64,000 nt of DNA from Oceanibium sediminis (GTDB lineage: Bacteria > Pseudomonadota > Alphaproteobacteria > Rhodobacterales > Rhodobacteraceae): NCBI RefSeq assembly GCF_003265325.1, contig NZ_QGNX01000005.1:336658-400657 (forward strand). The letters run 5' to 3'. Below, piece by piece: positions 33,611 to 44,476 of this stretch. Within the stretch, counting starts at the first letter, position 1; each line of letters starts with the position of its first letter. Below the pieces are notes generated by a model. The model was given only the letters and a program-made list of their open reading frames with translations, was not told the origin of the DNA and did no database searches. The position numbers and the translations under genes are program-made.

Positions 33611-34540
33611 TCAGGCCTTGCCCTTGTAGATCTCGACCAGCTTGGCCAGCATCTCCAGCGCCTCGCCACGCTCGCGCTGGAACGTGTTGCGCCCGATGAT
33701 GGAGCCGTTGCCGCCCCCGTCGCGGATCGCGCGCGCATCGTCGAATACGCCCTCAGCACCCTTCTTCGACCCGCCGGAGAAGACGACCAGCCGACGCCCG
33801 TTGAACGACGAGCGCATGACGTCCGCCACGCGTGCCGCCTGAGTCGAGATGTCGATCTTCTCGGCCTCGTAGACCTTCTTCGCCTCAGGCAGGCTCAGGT
33901 GGTCGGTGCCCAGCTTCACTTTGATGATATGCGCACCCAGCAGGGCGGCGATCTGCGCGGCATAGGCGCCGATGTCGGCCGCCGTCTCGCCGTCCTTGTC
34001 CAGCGCCTCTCCGCGCGGGTAGGACCAGATGACCGTGGCGATGCCCTTGGCGGCGGCTTCCTCGCGCATGGCGGCGATGTCCGAGAACATGTCCAGCGCG
34101 GCGGAAGAGCCGGGATAGATCGTGAAGCCGATGGCCGAGCAGCCAAGGCGCAGCGCGTCATCGACGGAGCCGGTGATCGCCTGGGTTTTCGGCGCGTCGG
34201 ACGGGATCAGCGAGTTGGCGGAGTTCACCTTCAGGATCGTCGGGATCTGCCCGGCAAAAGTGTCCGCACCCGCTTCGATCATGCCTAGCGGCGCGGCATA
34301 GGCGTTCAGCCCCGCGTCGATCGCCAGCTGGTAGTGGTAATGCGGGTCATAGGCCGCCGGGTTCGGCGCAAAGCTGCGCGCAGGCCCATGCTCGAACCCT
34401 TGGTCGACGGGCAGGATGATCATCTTGCCGGTGCCGCCAAGCTTGCCGGTCATCAGGATACGGTTGAGGTTCGCCTTCACGCCGGGCGTTTCGCCCTCGT
34501 AATTGGACAGGATTTTCTGGACGACTCGCGTCGATTTCAT
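33611..34540 (-). CDS. fbaB: class I fructose-bisphosphate aldolase (DhnA/FbaB type)
   Basis: Cleaves fructose-1,6-bisphosphate to triose phosphates (or the reverse) through a Schiff base. The prokaryotic class I family is recognised by ILPVDQGFEHGPARSFAPNP, ANSLIPSDAPKTQAITGSVDDALRLGCSAIGFTIYPGS, the Schiff-base lysine region IIKVKLG and the phosphate-binding VVFSGGSKKG and GGNGSIIGRNTFQR. The length of 309 is normal. It is downstream of pgk on the same strand. Sharing a transcript with pgk is plausible (89-base gap). Confidence 0.93.
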   Translation of the reverse strand: MKSTRVVQKILSNYEGETPGVKANLNRILMTGKLGGTGKMIILPVDQGFEHGPARSFAPNPAAYDPHYHYQLAIDAGLNAYAAPLGMIEAGADTFAGQIPTILKVNSANSLIPSDAPKTQAITGSVDDALRLGCSAIGFTIYPGSSAALDMFSDIAAMREEAAAKGIATVIWSYPRGEALDKDGETAADIGAYAAQIAALLGAHIIKVKLGTDHLSLPEAKKVYEAEKIDISTQAARVADVMRSSFNGRRLVVFSGGSKKGAEGVFDDARAIRDGGGNGSIIGRNTFQRERGEALEMLAKLVEIYKGKA

Positions 34541-34629
34541 CGGGTTCTCCTAGGGCCAGAGGTTACTGCCCCCGGAGTTACCCGCAAGCCCGCGCGTGGT
34601 CAACGTGCCAACCCGTCATGGTTGAACGT

Positions 34630-35823
34630 TCAGCCCTGCGTGAGCACCGCGACACCGGGCAGGGTCTTGCCTTCCATCCATTCCAGGAAGGCGCCCCCGG
34701 CGGTGGAGACATAGGTGAAATCCTTTGCCGCGCCGCTGCCGTTCAGTGCGGCCACCGTGTCGCCGCCCCCCGCGACCGAGATCAGCTTGCCGCCCCGGCT
34801 GAGTTCTGCCGCAGCGGCGGCGGCAGCGTCCGTCGCCTTGTTGAAGGGGGCGATCTCGAACGCGCCGAGGGGGCCGTTCCAGACCAGGGTGCGCGCCTTG
34901 CGGAACCGTTCCACGATGGCGGCCACCGCGTCGGGCCCGGCGTCCAGGATCATCGCGTCGGACGGGCACTGATCGGCCGGCACGACTTCGTTCTCAGCGC
35001 CAGCCTTGAATTCCCGTGCGACGACGACGTCGGTGGGCAGCAGGATTTCGCAGCCGAGGTCTTTCGCCTTGGCGATCACCGCGCGGGCGGTTTCGGCAAG
35101 GTCATGCTCGCACAGCGACTTGCCCACGTCATGGCCCTGCGCGGCCAGGAAGGTGTTGGCCATGCCGCCGCCGATGACGATGGTGTCCACCTTCTCGATC
35201 AGGTTGGTCAGAAGGTCCAGCTTGGTCGAGACCTTGGCCCCGCCCACCACGGCGACAACCGGGCGATCCGGCGTGGACAGCGCCTTGTCCAGCGCTTTCA
35301 ACTCCGCCTCCATCAGGCGCCCGGCGCAGGATGGTAGCAGATGCGCGATGCCCTCGGTCGAGGCATGGGCGCGGTGCGCGGCGGAAAAAGCGTCGTTGCA
35401 GAAGATATCGCCAAGCGCGGCAAGCTGCTTCGCGAAATCCGGGTCGTTGGCTTCCTCGCCGGGGTGGAAGCGGGTGTTTTCCAGCAGCAGGATCGCGCCG
35501 TCCTGAAGGTTTTCCAGCGCCTCCGCCGCGACCTCGCCGACGCAATCGGTCGCGAAGGCGACGGGATGGCCGAGTTCGTCCACCAGCGTCTGGCGCGTGA
35601 TCTCAAGGCTCATCTCGGGCACGACCTTGCCCTTGGGGCGGCCGAAATGCGCCAGCAGCACGACTGTGCCCCCGGCGGCGATGATGGCGTCCACGGTGGG
35701 CTTGATGCGGGTGATCCGGGTTGCGTCCGTGACCGCGCCGTCATCCACTGGCACGTTGATGTCGACCCGGGTCAGCACCACCTTGCCTGCCAGATCCATA
35801 TCGTCGAGTGTTTTCCAAGCCAT
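34630..35823 (-). CDS. pgk: phosphoglycerate kinase
   Basis: Glycolytic/gluconeogenic kinase that interconverts 1,3-bisphosphoglycerate and 3-phosphoglycerate with ADP/ATP. The substrate-binding [18 protein letters not shown] and HASTEG, the nucleotide-loop [12 protein letters not shown], and the C-terminal [10 protein letters not shown] and [12 protein letters not shown] are all present. 397 residues, normal. The 47-residue membrane gene ends 18 bases upstream; fbaB follows, forming a tkt-pgk-fba block. Confidence 0.97.
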   Translation of the reverse strand: MAWKTLDDMDLAGKVVLTRVDINVPVDDGAVTDATRITRIKPTVDAIIAAGGTVVLLAHFGRPKGKVVPEMSLEITRQTLVDELGHPVAFATDCVGEVAAEALENLQDGAILLLENTRFHPGEEANDPDFAKQLAALGDIFCNDAFSAAHRAHASTEGIAHLLPSCAGRLMEAELKALDKALSTPDRPVVAVVGGAKVSTKLDLLTNLIEKVDTIVIGGGMANTFLAAQGHDVGKSLCEHDLAETARAVIAKAKDLGCEILLPTDVVVAREFKAGAENEVVPADQCPSDAMILDAGPDAVAAIVERFRKARTLVWNGPLGAFEIAPFNKATDAAAAAAAELSRGGKLISVAGGGDTVAALNGSGAAKDFTYVSTAGGAFLEWMEGKTLPGVAVLTQG

Positions 35824-35841
35824 TGCTTTTCTTCTTTCTTC

Positions 35842-35985
35842 CTACCGCCAGAAGGCCATCCACGTGGTCACCCTGATCAGCGTCTTGCCGAGGAAGGTCA
35901 CGGCCTGCTGATCGTAATATGTCCGATCCACGTAGAAGGCGAGCACGGCCAGTGCCACCACGAGGAGCGCAGTCCAGATCTTCAT
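35842..35985 (-). CDS. 47-residue single-pass membrane protein between tkt and pgk
   Basis: A small gene with an AGGAG site 7 bases before its ATG. The product has an N-terminal transmembrane helix (MKIWTALLVVALAVLAFYV, about residues 2-19) followed by a polar tail containing DRTYYDQQAV and ending TWMAFWR. It lies in the 183-base gap between tkt and pgk in the same direction, 21 bases after tkt and 18 before pgk, so it is in the same transcript. It is too short to classify, and no family name is offered. Confidence 0.65.
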   Translation of the reverse strand: MKIWTALLVVALAVLAFYVDRTYYDQQAVTFLGKTLIRVTTWMAFWR

Positions 35986-36006
35986 GCCGCGCTCCTCATT
36001 TGTCTG

Positions 36007-38025
36007 TCAGAGCCGCGCTTCGGCTTCTGCGACGACGGCCTCGGCGGTGATGCCGAAGTGCTCGTACAGCTCCTTGATCGGAGCGGAGGCGCCGAAGCTG
36101 TCCATGCCGACGAACCCGGCCTTCTTTTCAGAGCCGCGCTCACCCAGAAGCCAGCGGTCCCAGCTCTGGCGGATGCCCGCTTCGATCGCGATGCGCACGG
36201 TGCCGCGCGGCAGAACGCGGGCGCGGTACTTCTCGTCCTGCTGGGCGAACAGCTCGTGGCAGGGGACGGAGACGACCCGCGTTCCGATGCCCTTGGCTTC
36301 CAGCATGTCGCGGGCGGCGAGGGCGATCTCCACCTCGGAGCCGCTGGCCATCAGTACGACCTTGCGCTTGGCGTCGCTCTCGGCCAGCACGTAGGCGCCC
36401 TGGGCGACCAGGTTCTTCATGGTGTGCTTGGTGCGCACCGTGGGCAGCCCCTGGCGGGACAGCGCCAGGATGCTGGGCGTGGAGTCCGATTCCAGTGCGA
36501 TCTGCCAGGCTTCGGCGGTTTCGACCACGTCGGCGGGGCGGAACACGTTCAGGTTCGGGATCGCACGCAGTGCCGAGAGATGCTCGACCGGCTGGTGCGT
36601 CGGGCCATCCTCGCCCAGGCCGATGCTGTCATGGGTCATGACATAGGCCACGCGCTTGCCCATCAGGGCCGACAGGCGGATCGCACCGCGCGCGTAATCG
36701 GTGAAGACGAGGAAGGTGCCGCCGTAGGGAATCGCGCCGCCATGCAGGGCGATGCCGTTCATCGCCGCCGCCATGCCATGCTCGCGGATACCGTAGTGGA
36801 CATAGCGCCCACCGCGGTTGTCCGGATCGAACACGCCGAGGTCCGGCGTCAGCGTGTTGTTTGAGCCGGTCAGGTCGGCCGAGCCGCCGATGGTTTCGGG
36901 GACCGCCTTGTTCACGACTTCCAGCGCCATTTCCGACGCCTTTCGGGTCGCCACCTTCGGCGCGCTCTCGCTCATTTCCTTCTTGAAGGCGCGGATGTCG
37001 CGCGCCAGCTTCGCGGGCAGGGTGCCGGCGATCATGCGCTCGAACTCCTCGCGACGGCGGGCGCCAAGGGCGTCCACGCGTGTCTGCCATTCCGCACGGG
37101 CGGCGGCGCCGCGCGCACCGATGGCGGCCCAAGCATCGCGGATGTCCTGCGGGATTTCGAACGGGCCGTGATCCCAGCCGTAGGCGGCACGGGTCAGGGC
37201 AATCTCATCGGCGCCGAGCGGCGCACCATGGGCCTTGGCCGTGTCCTGGCGGTTCGGCGCGCCGTACCCGATGGAGGTCTTGCAGGCGATCATCGCCGGG
37301 CGCGGGCTGGCCTTGGCGGCGTTGATCGCGGCGTCGATCGCCTCGGGGTCGTGGCCGTCACAGGCGAAGACGTCCCAGCCGCTGGCCTTGAACCGTTCGC
37401 CCTGGTCGGTGATGTCGGATTTCGACACGGCCCCGTCGATGGAGATGCCGTTGTCATCCCACAGCACGATCAGGCGGCTCAGCTTCTGCATGCCCGCAAG
37501 CCCGATGGCTTCCTGGCTGATGCCTTCCATCAGGCAACCGTCGCCTGCGATCACGTAGGTGTGGTGATCCACCACCCGGCGCGAGAAGCGTGCGGCCAGG
37601 CTTTCCTCAGCCATGGCGAAGCCCACGGCATTGGCCAGGCCCTGGCCCAGCGGGCCGGTCGTCGTCTCGATCCCCTTGGCGTGGCCGTATTCCGGGTGAC
37701 CGGCGGTCTTCGCGCCGAGCTGGCGGAAGTTCTTCAGCTCGTCCAGCGTCATGTCCTTGTAGCCGGTCAGGTGCAGCAGGCCGTAGAGCAGCATGGAGCC
37801 GTGGCCCGCTGACAGGATGAAGCGGTCACGATCCGCCCAGTCCGGGGCAGAGGCGTCGAACTTCAGGTGTTTCTCGAACAGCACCGTCGCGACATCGGCC
37901 ATGCCCATCGGCATGCCGGGGTGACCGGAGTTGGCGGCTTCCACCGCATCCATGGCCAGCACGCGCAACGCGGCGGCTTTGGCGAAGTGTTCGGGGTGGC
38001 GGGTGCGCAATTCTTCGATAATCAC
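36007..38025 (-). CDS. tkt: transketolase
   Basis: Thiamine-dependent transketolase of the pentose phosphate/Calvin pathways, exchanging two-carbon units between sugar phosphates. Key segments: [14 protein letters not shown] and [23 protein letters not shown] at the N-terminus, TPP motif [32 protein letters not shown], the central [33 protein letters not shown] and [16 protein letters not shown], and the C-terminal [11 protein letters not shown]. From GTG 38025 the length is 672, as expected. The region before it is shared with divergent zauP. Confidence 0.95.
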   Translation of the reverse strand: MIIEELRTRHPEHFAKAAALRVLAMDAVEAANSGHPGMPMGMADVATVLFEKHLKFDASAPDWADRDRFILSAGHGSMLLYGLLHLTGYKDMTLDELKNFRQLGAKTAGHPEYGHAKGIETTTGPLGQGLANAVGFAMAEESLAARFSRRVVDHHTYVIAGDGCLMEGISQEAIGLAGMQKLSRLIVLWDDNGISIDGAVSKSDITDQGERFKASGWDVFACDGHDPEAIDAAINAAKASPRPAMIACKTSIGYGAPNRQDTAKAHGAPLGADEIALTRAAYGWDHGPFEIPQDIRDAWAAIGARGAAARAEWQTRVDALGARRREEFERMIAGTLPAKLARDIRAFKKEMSESAPKVATRKASEMALEVVNKAVPETIGGSADLTGSNNTLTPDLGVFDPDNRGGRYVHYGIREHGMAAAMNGIALHGGAIPYGGTFLVFTDYARGAIRLSALMGKRVAYVMTHDSIGLGEDGPTHQPVEHLSALRAIPNLNVFRPADVVETAEAWQIALESDSTPSILALSRQGLPTVRTKHTMKNLVAQGAYVLAESDAKRKVVLMASGSEVEIALAARDMLEAKGIGTRVVSVPCHELFAQQDEKYRARVLPRGTVRIAIEAGIRQSWDRWLLGERGSEKKAGFVGMDSFGASAPIKELYEHFGITAEAVVAEAEARL

Positions 38026-38236
38026 GGGGAGGTGCTGCCTTCTCTCAGAGGGTTCCGGTGCCGGGGTCCTCCCCGACTGGCTTGTGCGCACTGATACCCG
38101 ATCGGGGCGAAGTTTCAAGCGCAAGCCGTGTCACAGGGTTGCAAATAAGGGATGCAGAGCCGTCTGTTTCTGCGTTAGGTTGGGCCGAACACCGACCAAC
38201 ACCCGCGACGGGACGACCCAAGTGAAGGGGCACGAC

Positions 38237-38455
38237 ATGTCAGATCTGCAAAATCTCGCAAACCGGCTTGAGGCAGCCCTCGGCAAGCTCGAGGCCGCGA
38301 AAGGCGCCGGAGGAGAGAACACCTCGGCCCTTGTTGCGGAAAACCAGGCGCTGACCCAGAAGCTGGACGCCATGCAGGCTGAGCGTGACAAGGATCTCGC
38401 CCAGCTCGACAAGCTGATCGCGCAATTGAAACCCCTGCTCGAGGAGGCCGTCTGA
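38237..38455 (+). CDS. zauP: ZauP-like coiled-coil protein (partner of ZapA)
   Basis: A 72-residue, nearly all-helical protein with heptad-like spacing (LQNLANRLEAALGKLEAAKG, LVAENQALTQKLDAMQAERDKDLAQLDKLIAQLKPLLEEAV) and no hydrophobic segment. It is encoded just before zapA with its stop in a TGATG overlap. In Caulobacter the coiled-coil partner encoded with zapA is ZauP, which helps ZapA focus the FtsZ ring. The identification rests on size, coiled-coil character and gene order. Confidence 0.7.
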   Translation: MSDLQNLANRLEAALGKLEAAKGAGGENTSALVAENQALTQKLDAMQAERDKDLAQLDKLIAQLKPLLEEAV

Positions 38456-38841
38456 TGCCCGAGATTCAACTGGACATCGGTGGGCGCAATTTCCGCGTCG
38501 CGTGTGAGCCGGGGCAGGAAGACAACCTGCGCCAGGCCGCCGCGTTGCTGGATACCGAGGCGACCACGCTGCAGGACGCCATCGGCCGGGTGCCCGAGCC
38601 GCGGATGCTGCTGATGGCGGGGCTGATGCTCGCCGACCGCACGATCGAGATCGCGCAGCAACTCCAGGCGGTTCAGGAACACAACGATGCCCTGCGCTCC
38701 GCCGCCGCCAACGAGGAAAAGCGCGCCGCCGCCAATTCCGCCGGTGCGGACGCGGTGCGCGAGGCCCGGGCGCGCGAAGAGGCCGCCGTTTCCCTGCTGA
38801 AGCAGACCCTCGAGCGGGTGGAGCGTCTGGCGGCGAGCTGA
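38455..38841 (+). CDS. zapA: cell division protein ZapA
   Basis: Z-ring-associated protein that bundles FtsZ filaments. The 128-residue product starts MPEIQLDIGGRNFRVACEPGQEDNLRQAAALLDTEA, the ZapA N-terminal domain, then a helical region (MLLMAGLMLADRTIEIAQQLQ) and a coiled-coil tail (about 80-128). Coupled to zauP by a TGATG overlap; a strong terminator follows. The end is longer than E. coli ZapA (~109), as usual in alphaproteobacteria. Confidence 0.9.
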   Translation: MPEIQLDIGGRNFRVACEPGQEDNLRQAAALLDTEATTLQDAIGRVPEPRMLLMAGLMLADRTIEIAQQLQAVQEHNDALRSAAANEEKRAAANSAGADAVREARAREEAAVSLLKQTLERVERLAAS

Positions 38842-38859
38842 GGCGCGCGCCAGGCCAAG

Positions 38860-38895
38860 AAAAAACGCCCCGGCCAGATGGCTCGGGGCGTTTTT
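38860..38895. terminator. bidirectional terminator between zapA and grxD
   Basis: AAAAACGCCCCG pairs with CGGGGCGTTTTT around an 11-base loop. The flanking A and T tracts let it serve both zapA (plus) and the convergent grxD (minus). Confidence 0.88.
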
Positions 38896-38918
38896 CGTTC
38901 AAGCGATCACGCGGCCAG

Positions 38919-39290
38919 TCAGGCCGGCTGGTTCGCTTCGCGGATCTTTTCCGCCGCTGCCTTGTCGAAGCTGACGCCGGCGCCGGAAAGCAGGTCGTCC
39001 AGCTCACCCGACAGCGTCATCTCGACCACGATATCGCAGCCGCCGACGAATTCGCCCTTCACGTAGAGCTGCGGGATGGTCGGCCAGTCGGAATAGCTCT
39101 TGATGCCTTCGCGGATCGCGTCGTCAGCGAGGACGTTCACGTCCTTGTAGGCGACGCCCATGTAGTTCAGCACGCCCGCCACCTTGGAGGAGAAGCCGCA
39201 TTGCGGCATCTGGCTGGTGCCCTTCATGAACAGGACGACGTCATGGGTCTCGACATCGGATTTGATGCGCTCGTGTGCGGTCTCGCTCAT
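38919..39290 (-). CDS. grxD: monothiol glutaredoxin Grx4/GrxD
   Basis: CGFS-type monothiol glutaredoxin that carries and transfers [2Fe-2S] clusters with BolA. The active-site motif CGFS is at 31-34 in [13 protein letters not shown], followed by [23 protein letters not shown] (glutathione-binding). 123 residues, normal. It is the last gene of a purL-bolA-small membrane gene-grxD transcript; bolA is a known functional partner. The upstream membrane gene overlaps its start (ATGA). Confidence 0.95.
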   Translation of the reverse strand: MSETAHERIKSDVETHDVVLFMKGTSQMPQCGFSSKVAGVLNYMGVAYKDVNVLADDAIREGIKSYSDWPTIPQLYVKGEFVGGCDIVVEMTLSGELDDLLSGAGVSFDKAAAEKIREANQPA

Positions 39291-39481
39291 TTGGTGTCTT
39301 CCTTCTGCTTGCCGGGGTGTCCCGGCGGTGTGCGTTCGGGGGCGGCCCCGGTGGTGGTCGGCGCTTCCAGCGGGCTTTGCGGCATCTCGCCCCAGGTTTT
39401 CCGGCGCAGCCGCTGCAACATCAGCAGTCCGCCTACGACAATCGCGCTGCCAAGCAGCAGCAGACCTTCGACGGGAAGCAC
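39287..39481 (-). CDS. 64-residue single-pass membrane protein between bolA and grxD
   Basis: A small protein whose GTG start directly follows the bolA stop (TGAGTG) and whose stop overlaps the grxD ATG. It has one N-terminal transmembrane helix ([20 protein letters not shown]) and then a polar, Pro/Thr-rich tail with WGEMPQSP and [13 protein letters not shown]. The coupling on both sides supports a real gene in the BolA-glutaredoxin operon. No family is recognised. Confidence 0.7.
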   Translation of the reverse strand: MLPVEGLLLLGSAIVVGGLLMLQRLRRKTWGEMPQSPLEAPTTTGAAPERTPPGHPGKQKEDTK

Positions 39482-39724
39482 TCAGTCAGCCGCCCGAGTC
39501 GTCAGGGCCAGGGCGTGCAGCTCTCCGGCGGGGCCGTCCATCTTGCCCTTCAGCGCGGCATAGACCATCTGGTGCTGCTTCACCCGGCTCAATCCCTTGA
39601 ATTCGGACGCGACCACGGTGGCGGCGTAGTGGTTGCCGTCCCCGGCAAGATCCTTGATGTCGATCTGGGCTGTCGGGAAGGCATCCCGGATCAGTCTTTC
39701 AATCTCTGCTGCTTCCATGGCCAT
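39482..39724 (-). CDS. bolA: BolA-family protein
   Basis: A small BolA protein (80 residues from [11 protein letters not shown]) that binds monothiol glutaredoxin and takes part in iron-sulfur trafficking. The family pattern is [55 protein letters not shown], with a His (VKQH) that can be a cluster ligand. An upstream in-frame Met at 39757 adds 11 residues without similarity. It lies 72 bases after purL and is followed by GTG at TGAGTG, one base after the stop. Confidence 0.92.
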   Translation of the reverse strand: MAMEAAEIERLIRDAFPTAQIDIKDLAGDGNHYAATVVASEFKGLSRVKQHQMVYAALKGKMDGPAGELHALALTTRAAD

Positions 39725-39796
39725 GGGGGTCAGAAGCTCCTCGTCGTCCGGTTTCAAGTGAATCTAGGGCTGACCCGGGCCGGGTGCAAGCCGGGC

Positions 39797-41965
<2,169 letters not shown>

Positions 41966-42074
41966 GGGCACAGTCGCACTCCGCTATGGTCAGGTTTGGC
42001 TAGGGTCTGGTTGTGGCCCTGATACGAAAGGCGGGCGGGAAGGGAAAGCGCGAAATCGCGCCGAACCTCTTCCC

Positions 42075-44279
42075 TCAAGGGCGCTGCGCGCGCGGGGCGG
42101 CCTTGCGATGCTTTTCCAGCAGGGCGCGCAATTGCGCCAGCGCGTCGCGTCCGGGGCGGCCGAGCGCGGCGATTTCGCCCATCGTGACTTCGGCCGCGGC
42201 GGTGTCTCGGGCGAAGACCTGCGCCTGGCCGATTTCCAGCAGGCGCTCGGCACTCCAGCGCTTGTGGCGCGGAAGGAAGTGGCGCGTCGTCACCCCGCGG
42301 AGCAGGTCCACCCGTGCCGCCTGCGCCGCGCGCAGCGCAGCGGCCCTGGCGCCCGCGCCGTCCCCCGCCCGGCGCAGCACCCGCGCGTGCAGCATCTGCG
42401 AGACGAAGACGAACGGTTCACGCGCTGCAAGGGTCGCGGCGGGGGCTACCGCCTCCTCGAACCGCGCCAGCGCCGTCAGCGCGTTGGCCTGCGCGCGCAA
42501 CGGCAGGCGGGGCGGAACGCTGTGCAGCCCGCAGGGATCGAAATAGACGCGGAAGCTTCTGCTCTGGCTGTCGTAATAGGCCCTTTGGCGCGGAAGCGGT
42601 ACGACGGTGTCCAGGGTCAGGGCCAGCAGCTTTCCGTAAAGCCGCACCGCCGCCTCGTGATCCTCGGCCGCGGTGTGCAGCCGCGCCTGCACCAGCAGGG
42701 CGCCGGGTTTGTCGGGGCAGAGCGCCAGCGCGTCGGAAGCCAGCGCCTGCGCCCGCTCGGGGGCGGCGTCCGTGGCAAGATGCGCCAGCAGCATCAGCCG
42801 ATCCGCCGCAAGTTCGGGGGCTTCGGGTGGCGGCAGGGCGGCGATCCGCTCCAGCGTGGCGATCCGCTGATCGGCGGGGGCCGAGGCGGCGAGCACCTCC
42901 TGCGCGTTGGGATCCTCCGGGGCCAGCGCGAAGGCGCGCTCGGCATGGGCGCGCATTTCCTCGGGGGCGTTGAACTCGCGCTGCGCCGCCATGGCTTGGG
43001 CGATCCAGTAGGGCGCGGCGTCGGGGTCGTGCTCTGCCGCCTTCGCGATGGCCCGCGCCTCCCGGCTCAAGGCCAGTTCGGGCCGGGCCTGGCGGGCAAG
43101 GGGTGGGCTGCACAGCGCCGGCGCATCCTCTGCGAAAGCCGCGCGCATCGCGTCGCGCAACGGCACCACCTGGCGCGTGGGCGCGAAGGGCATCGCCCAG
43201 GTGCGCCGCAGCATGCGCCGGCCCACCGCATCGATTGTGACGGCGGTGTTGATGCCGCGGAAATGCCCGAAGGACACGTCCTCGCTGTCTGCATCGGGGA
43301 TCATCCCGGCGATGTCATGTACCATCCACTGGGCGTTCGGGGGCAGCTTCGCCGGGGCGACGGCCCATTTCGGCTCGCAATGCACGGGGACGCTGGTGCG
43401 CAACTCCTGCCAGAAATCCCGGTGGCGGGGGGCGCGTCCGCGGCGGATCGGCAACGGCTCGATCCAGCGGCCGGTGTAGCGCAGGAACCCGGTCTCGGAG
43501 GTGGTCACCCGCTCGAAAACTGAGGGGCCAGAGGTGTAAACCAGCTCGTCGATATCCGCGTTCACCACCGCGTCGGCCTGCGCGAACAGCCGCTGCCAGG
43601 CGTGATCCAGCATCGAGGTCTGGCAGAAGTTGCTGTCGAACACGCGCCGGGTTGCGGGCATCCGGTGATCGTTCGGCCCGTAAGGATAGGGCCAGGGAAC
43701 AACCGCCACGTCCACGCCGGTGCCCTCAAGCGCGCTTGCCAGCGCCTCGGGCGTGTAGCGCCGCGAGCCGTTGTCGTAGATCACCGCCGCCGTCGCCCCC
43801 TGCGCGCGGACGTGATAGGTCACCCAGTCCCGGATCCATTGCAGGTCATTGTCGCGCGACAGCGTCGTGATCGCGCGCGCGCCCGCGAAGCGCGCCTGGA
43901 TCGCCGGGGCCGGGGCCACCTGCCAAGTTCCGGCGCGCGTGGCGATGCGCAGGCTCTCGCAGCCCTCTGGCACGCGGATCACCAGCCGTTCGGTCAGCGC
44001 GCGCGGCTCTACCCGGAAGGGGCAGGGGCTGCCATCGGGCAGGGCGGTGATGCGGATATCCAGGTCGTCCAGCAGGTTGAACAGCGGCGGGCAGATCGCG
44101 ATCAGCTCACATGGGTCCCCGCTGCGGAACAGGTCGTAGATGACGGTGCGGTCGTCGAACTTCTGCCCGTAGCTTTCATGCCGAAGCGCGCGGGGCCGCG
44201 GCGCGAGCCGCCGGATCGGAGACTCCTCGGGCAGGATGAGAGCTGAGGTCTGGATCAGGGGGGGGTATTCACGCGCCAT
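42075..44279 (-). CDS. glycosyltransferase (GT2/GT92-like) with C-terminal TPR-like helical region
   Basis: A 734-residue protein. The N-terminal ~130 residues are of unknown fold. Then comes a glycosyltransferase-like part with RDNDLQWIRDWVTYHVRAQGATAAVIYDNGS and the DxD-like motif NADIDELVY, which matches the pattern of family 2/92-type transferases. The C-terminal ~330 residues are Ala/Leu/Arg-rich helices resembling TPR repeats (AFALAPEDPNAQEVLAA, ALASDALALCPDKPGALLVQARLHTAAEDHEAAVRLYGKLLAL). Sugar donor and acceptor are unknown. The start MAREYPPLIQ at 44279 follows a candidate sRNA terminator; an ORF extension into that RNA is rejected. Confidence 0.7.
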   Translation of the reverse strand: MAREYPPLIQTSALILPEESPIRRLAPRPRALRHESYGQKFDDRTVIYDLFRSGDPCELIAICPPLFNLLDDLDIRITALPDGSPCPFRVEPRALTERLVIRVPEGCESLRIATRAGTWQVAPAPAIQARFAGARAITTLSRDNDLQWIRDWVTYHVRAQGATAAVIYDNGSRRYTPEALASALEGTGVDVAVVPWPYPYGPNDHRMPATRRVFDSNFCQTSMLDHAWQRLFAQADAVVNADIDELVYTSGPSVFERVTTSETGFLRYTGRWIEPLPIRRGRAPRHRDFWQELRTSVPVHCEPKWAVAPAKLPPNAQWMVHDIAGMIPDADSEDVSFGHFRGINTAVTIDAVGRRMLRRTWAMPFAPTRQVVPLRDAMRAAFAEDAPALCSPPLARQARPELALSREARAIAKAAEHDPDAAPYWIAQAMAAQREFNAPEEMRAHAERAFALAPEDPNAQEVLAASAPADQRIATLERIAALPPPEAPELAADRLMLLAHLATDAAPERAQALASDALALCPDKPGALLVQARLHTAAEDHEAAVRLYGKLLALTLDTVVPLPRQRAYYDSQSRSFRVYFDPCGLHSVPPRLPLRAQANALTALARFEEAVAPAATLAAREPFVFVSQMLHARVLRRAGDGAGARAAALRAAQAARVDLLRGVTTRHFLPRHKRWSAERLLEIGQAQVFARDTAAAEVTMGEIAALGRPGRDALAQLRALLEKHRKAAPRAQRP

Positions 44280-44298
44280 GTCAGACGAAGCTGTGGGC

Positions 44299-44366
44299 AA
44301 AAAAAAGGCCGAGCACAAGGCTCGGCCCAAGTCCAACAGGGAGGTGAGAACGCTCAGCGTCCTCGC
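44299..44366 (-). ncRNA. candidate small RNA with 5' hairpin, CCUCCC linker and Rho-independent terminator
   Basis: On the minus strand there is a 5' stem-loop (GAGGACGC with GCGTTCTC, one G-U pair), an 18-base single-stranded part containing ACCTCCC, and a terminator stem (GGCCGAGC with GCTCGGCC) followed by eight T. This is the architecture of alphaproteobacterial trans-acting sRNAs with an anti-Shine-Dalgarno-like CCUCCC. It lies in the gap after the LysR gene and before the glycosyltransferase gene, with promoter-like boxes (44372-44400). It could instead be only the LysR terminator. Confidence 0.45.
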
Positions 44367-44371
44367 AATCA

Positions 44372-44400
44372 TAGATAGGGGATCGGGCCGCCTGAGGCAA
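44372..44400 (-). promoter_or_regulatory. putative promoter for the candidate sRNA
   Basis: TTGCCT (44400-44395) and TATCTA (44377-44372) are 17 bases apart on the minus strand, which would start RNA at about 44366, just before the 5' hairpin. An overlapping TATGAT is also possible as -10. Confidence 0.4.
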
Positions 44401-44476
44401 TGAAATCAACGTCCCGCTCCGCGCATACCCGCCATAATGGGGGCGCATAGCTGCAAATATGCAACAAGAGGTCGCG

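Noticed and set aside
44279-44372. Extended N-terminus of the glycosyltransferase from an ATG at 44372
   Set aside because: The extension would run through a terminator-type hairpin and a T-tract; the ATG at 44279 gives a more sensible protein start.
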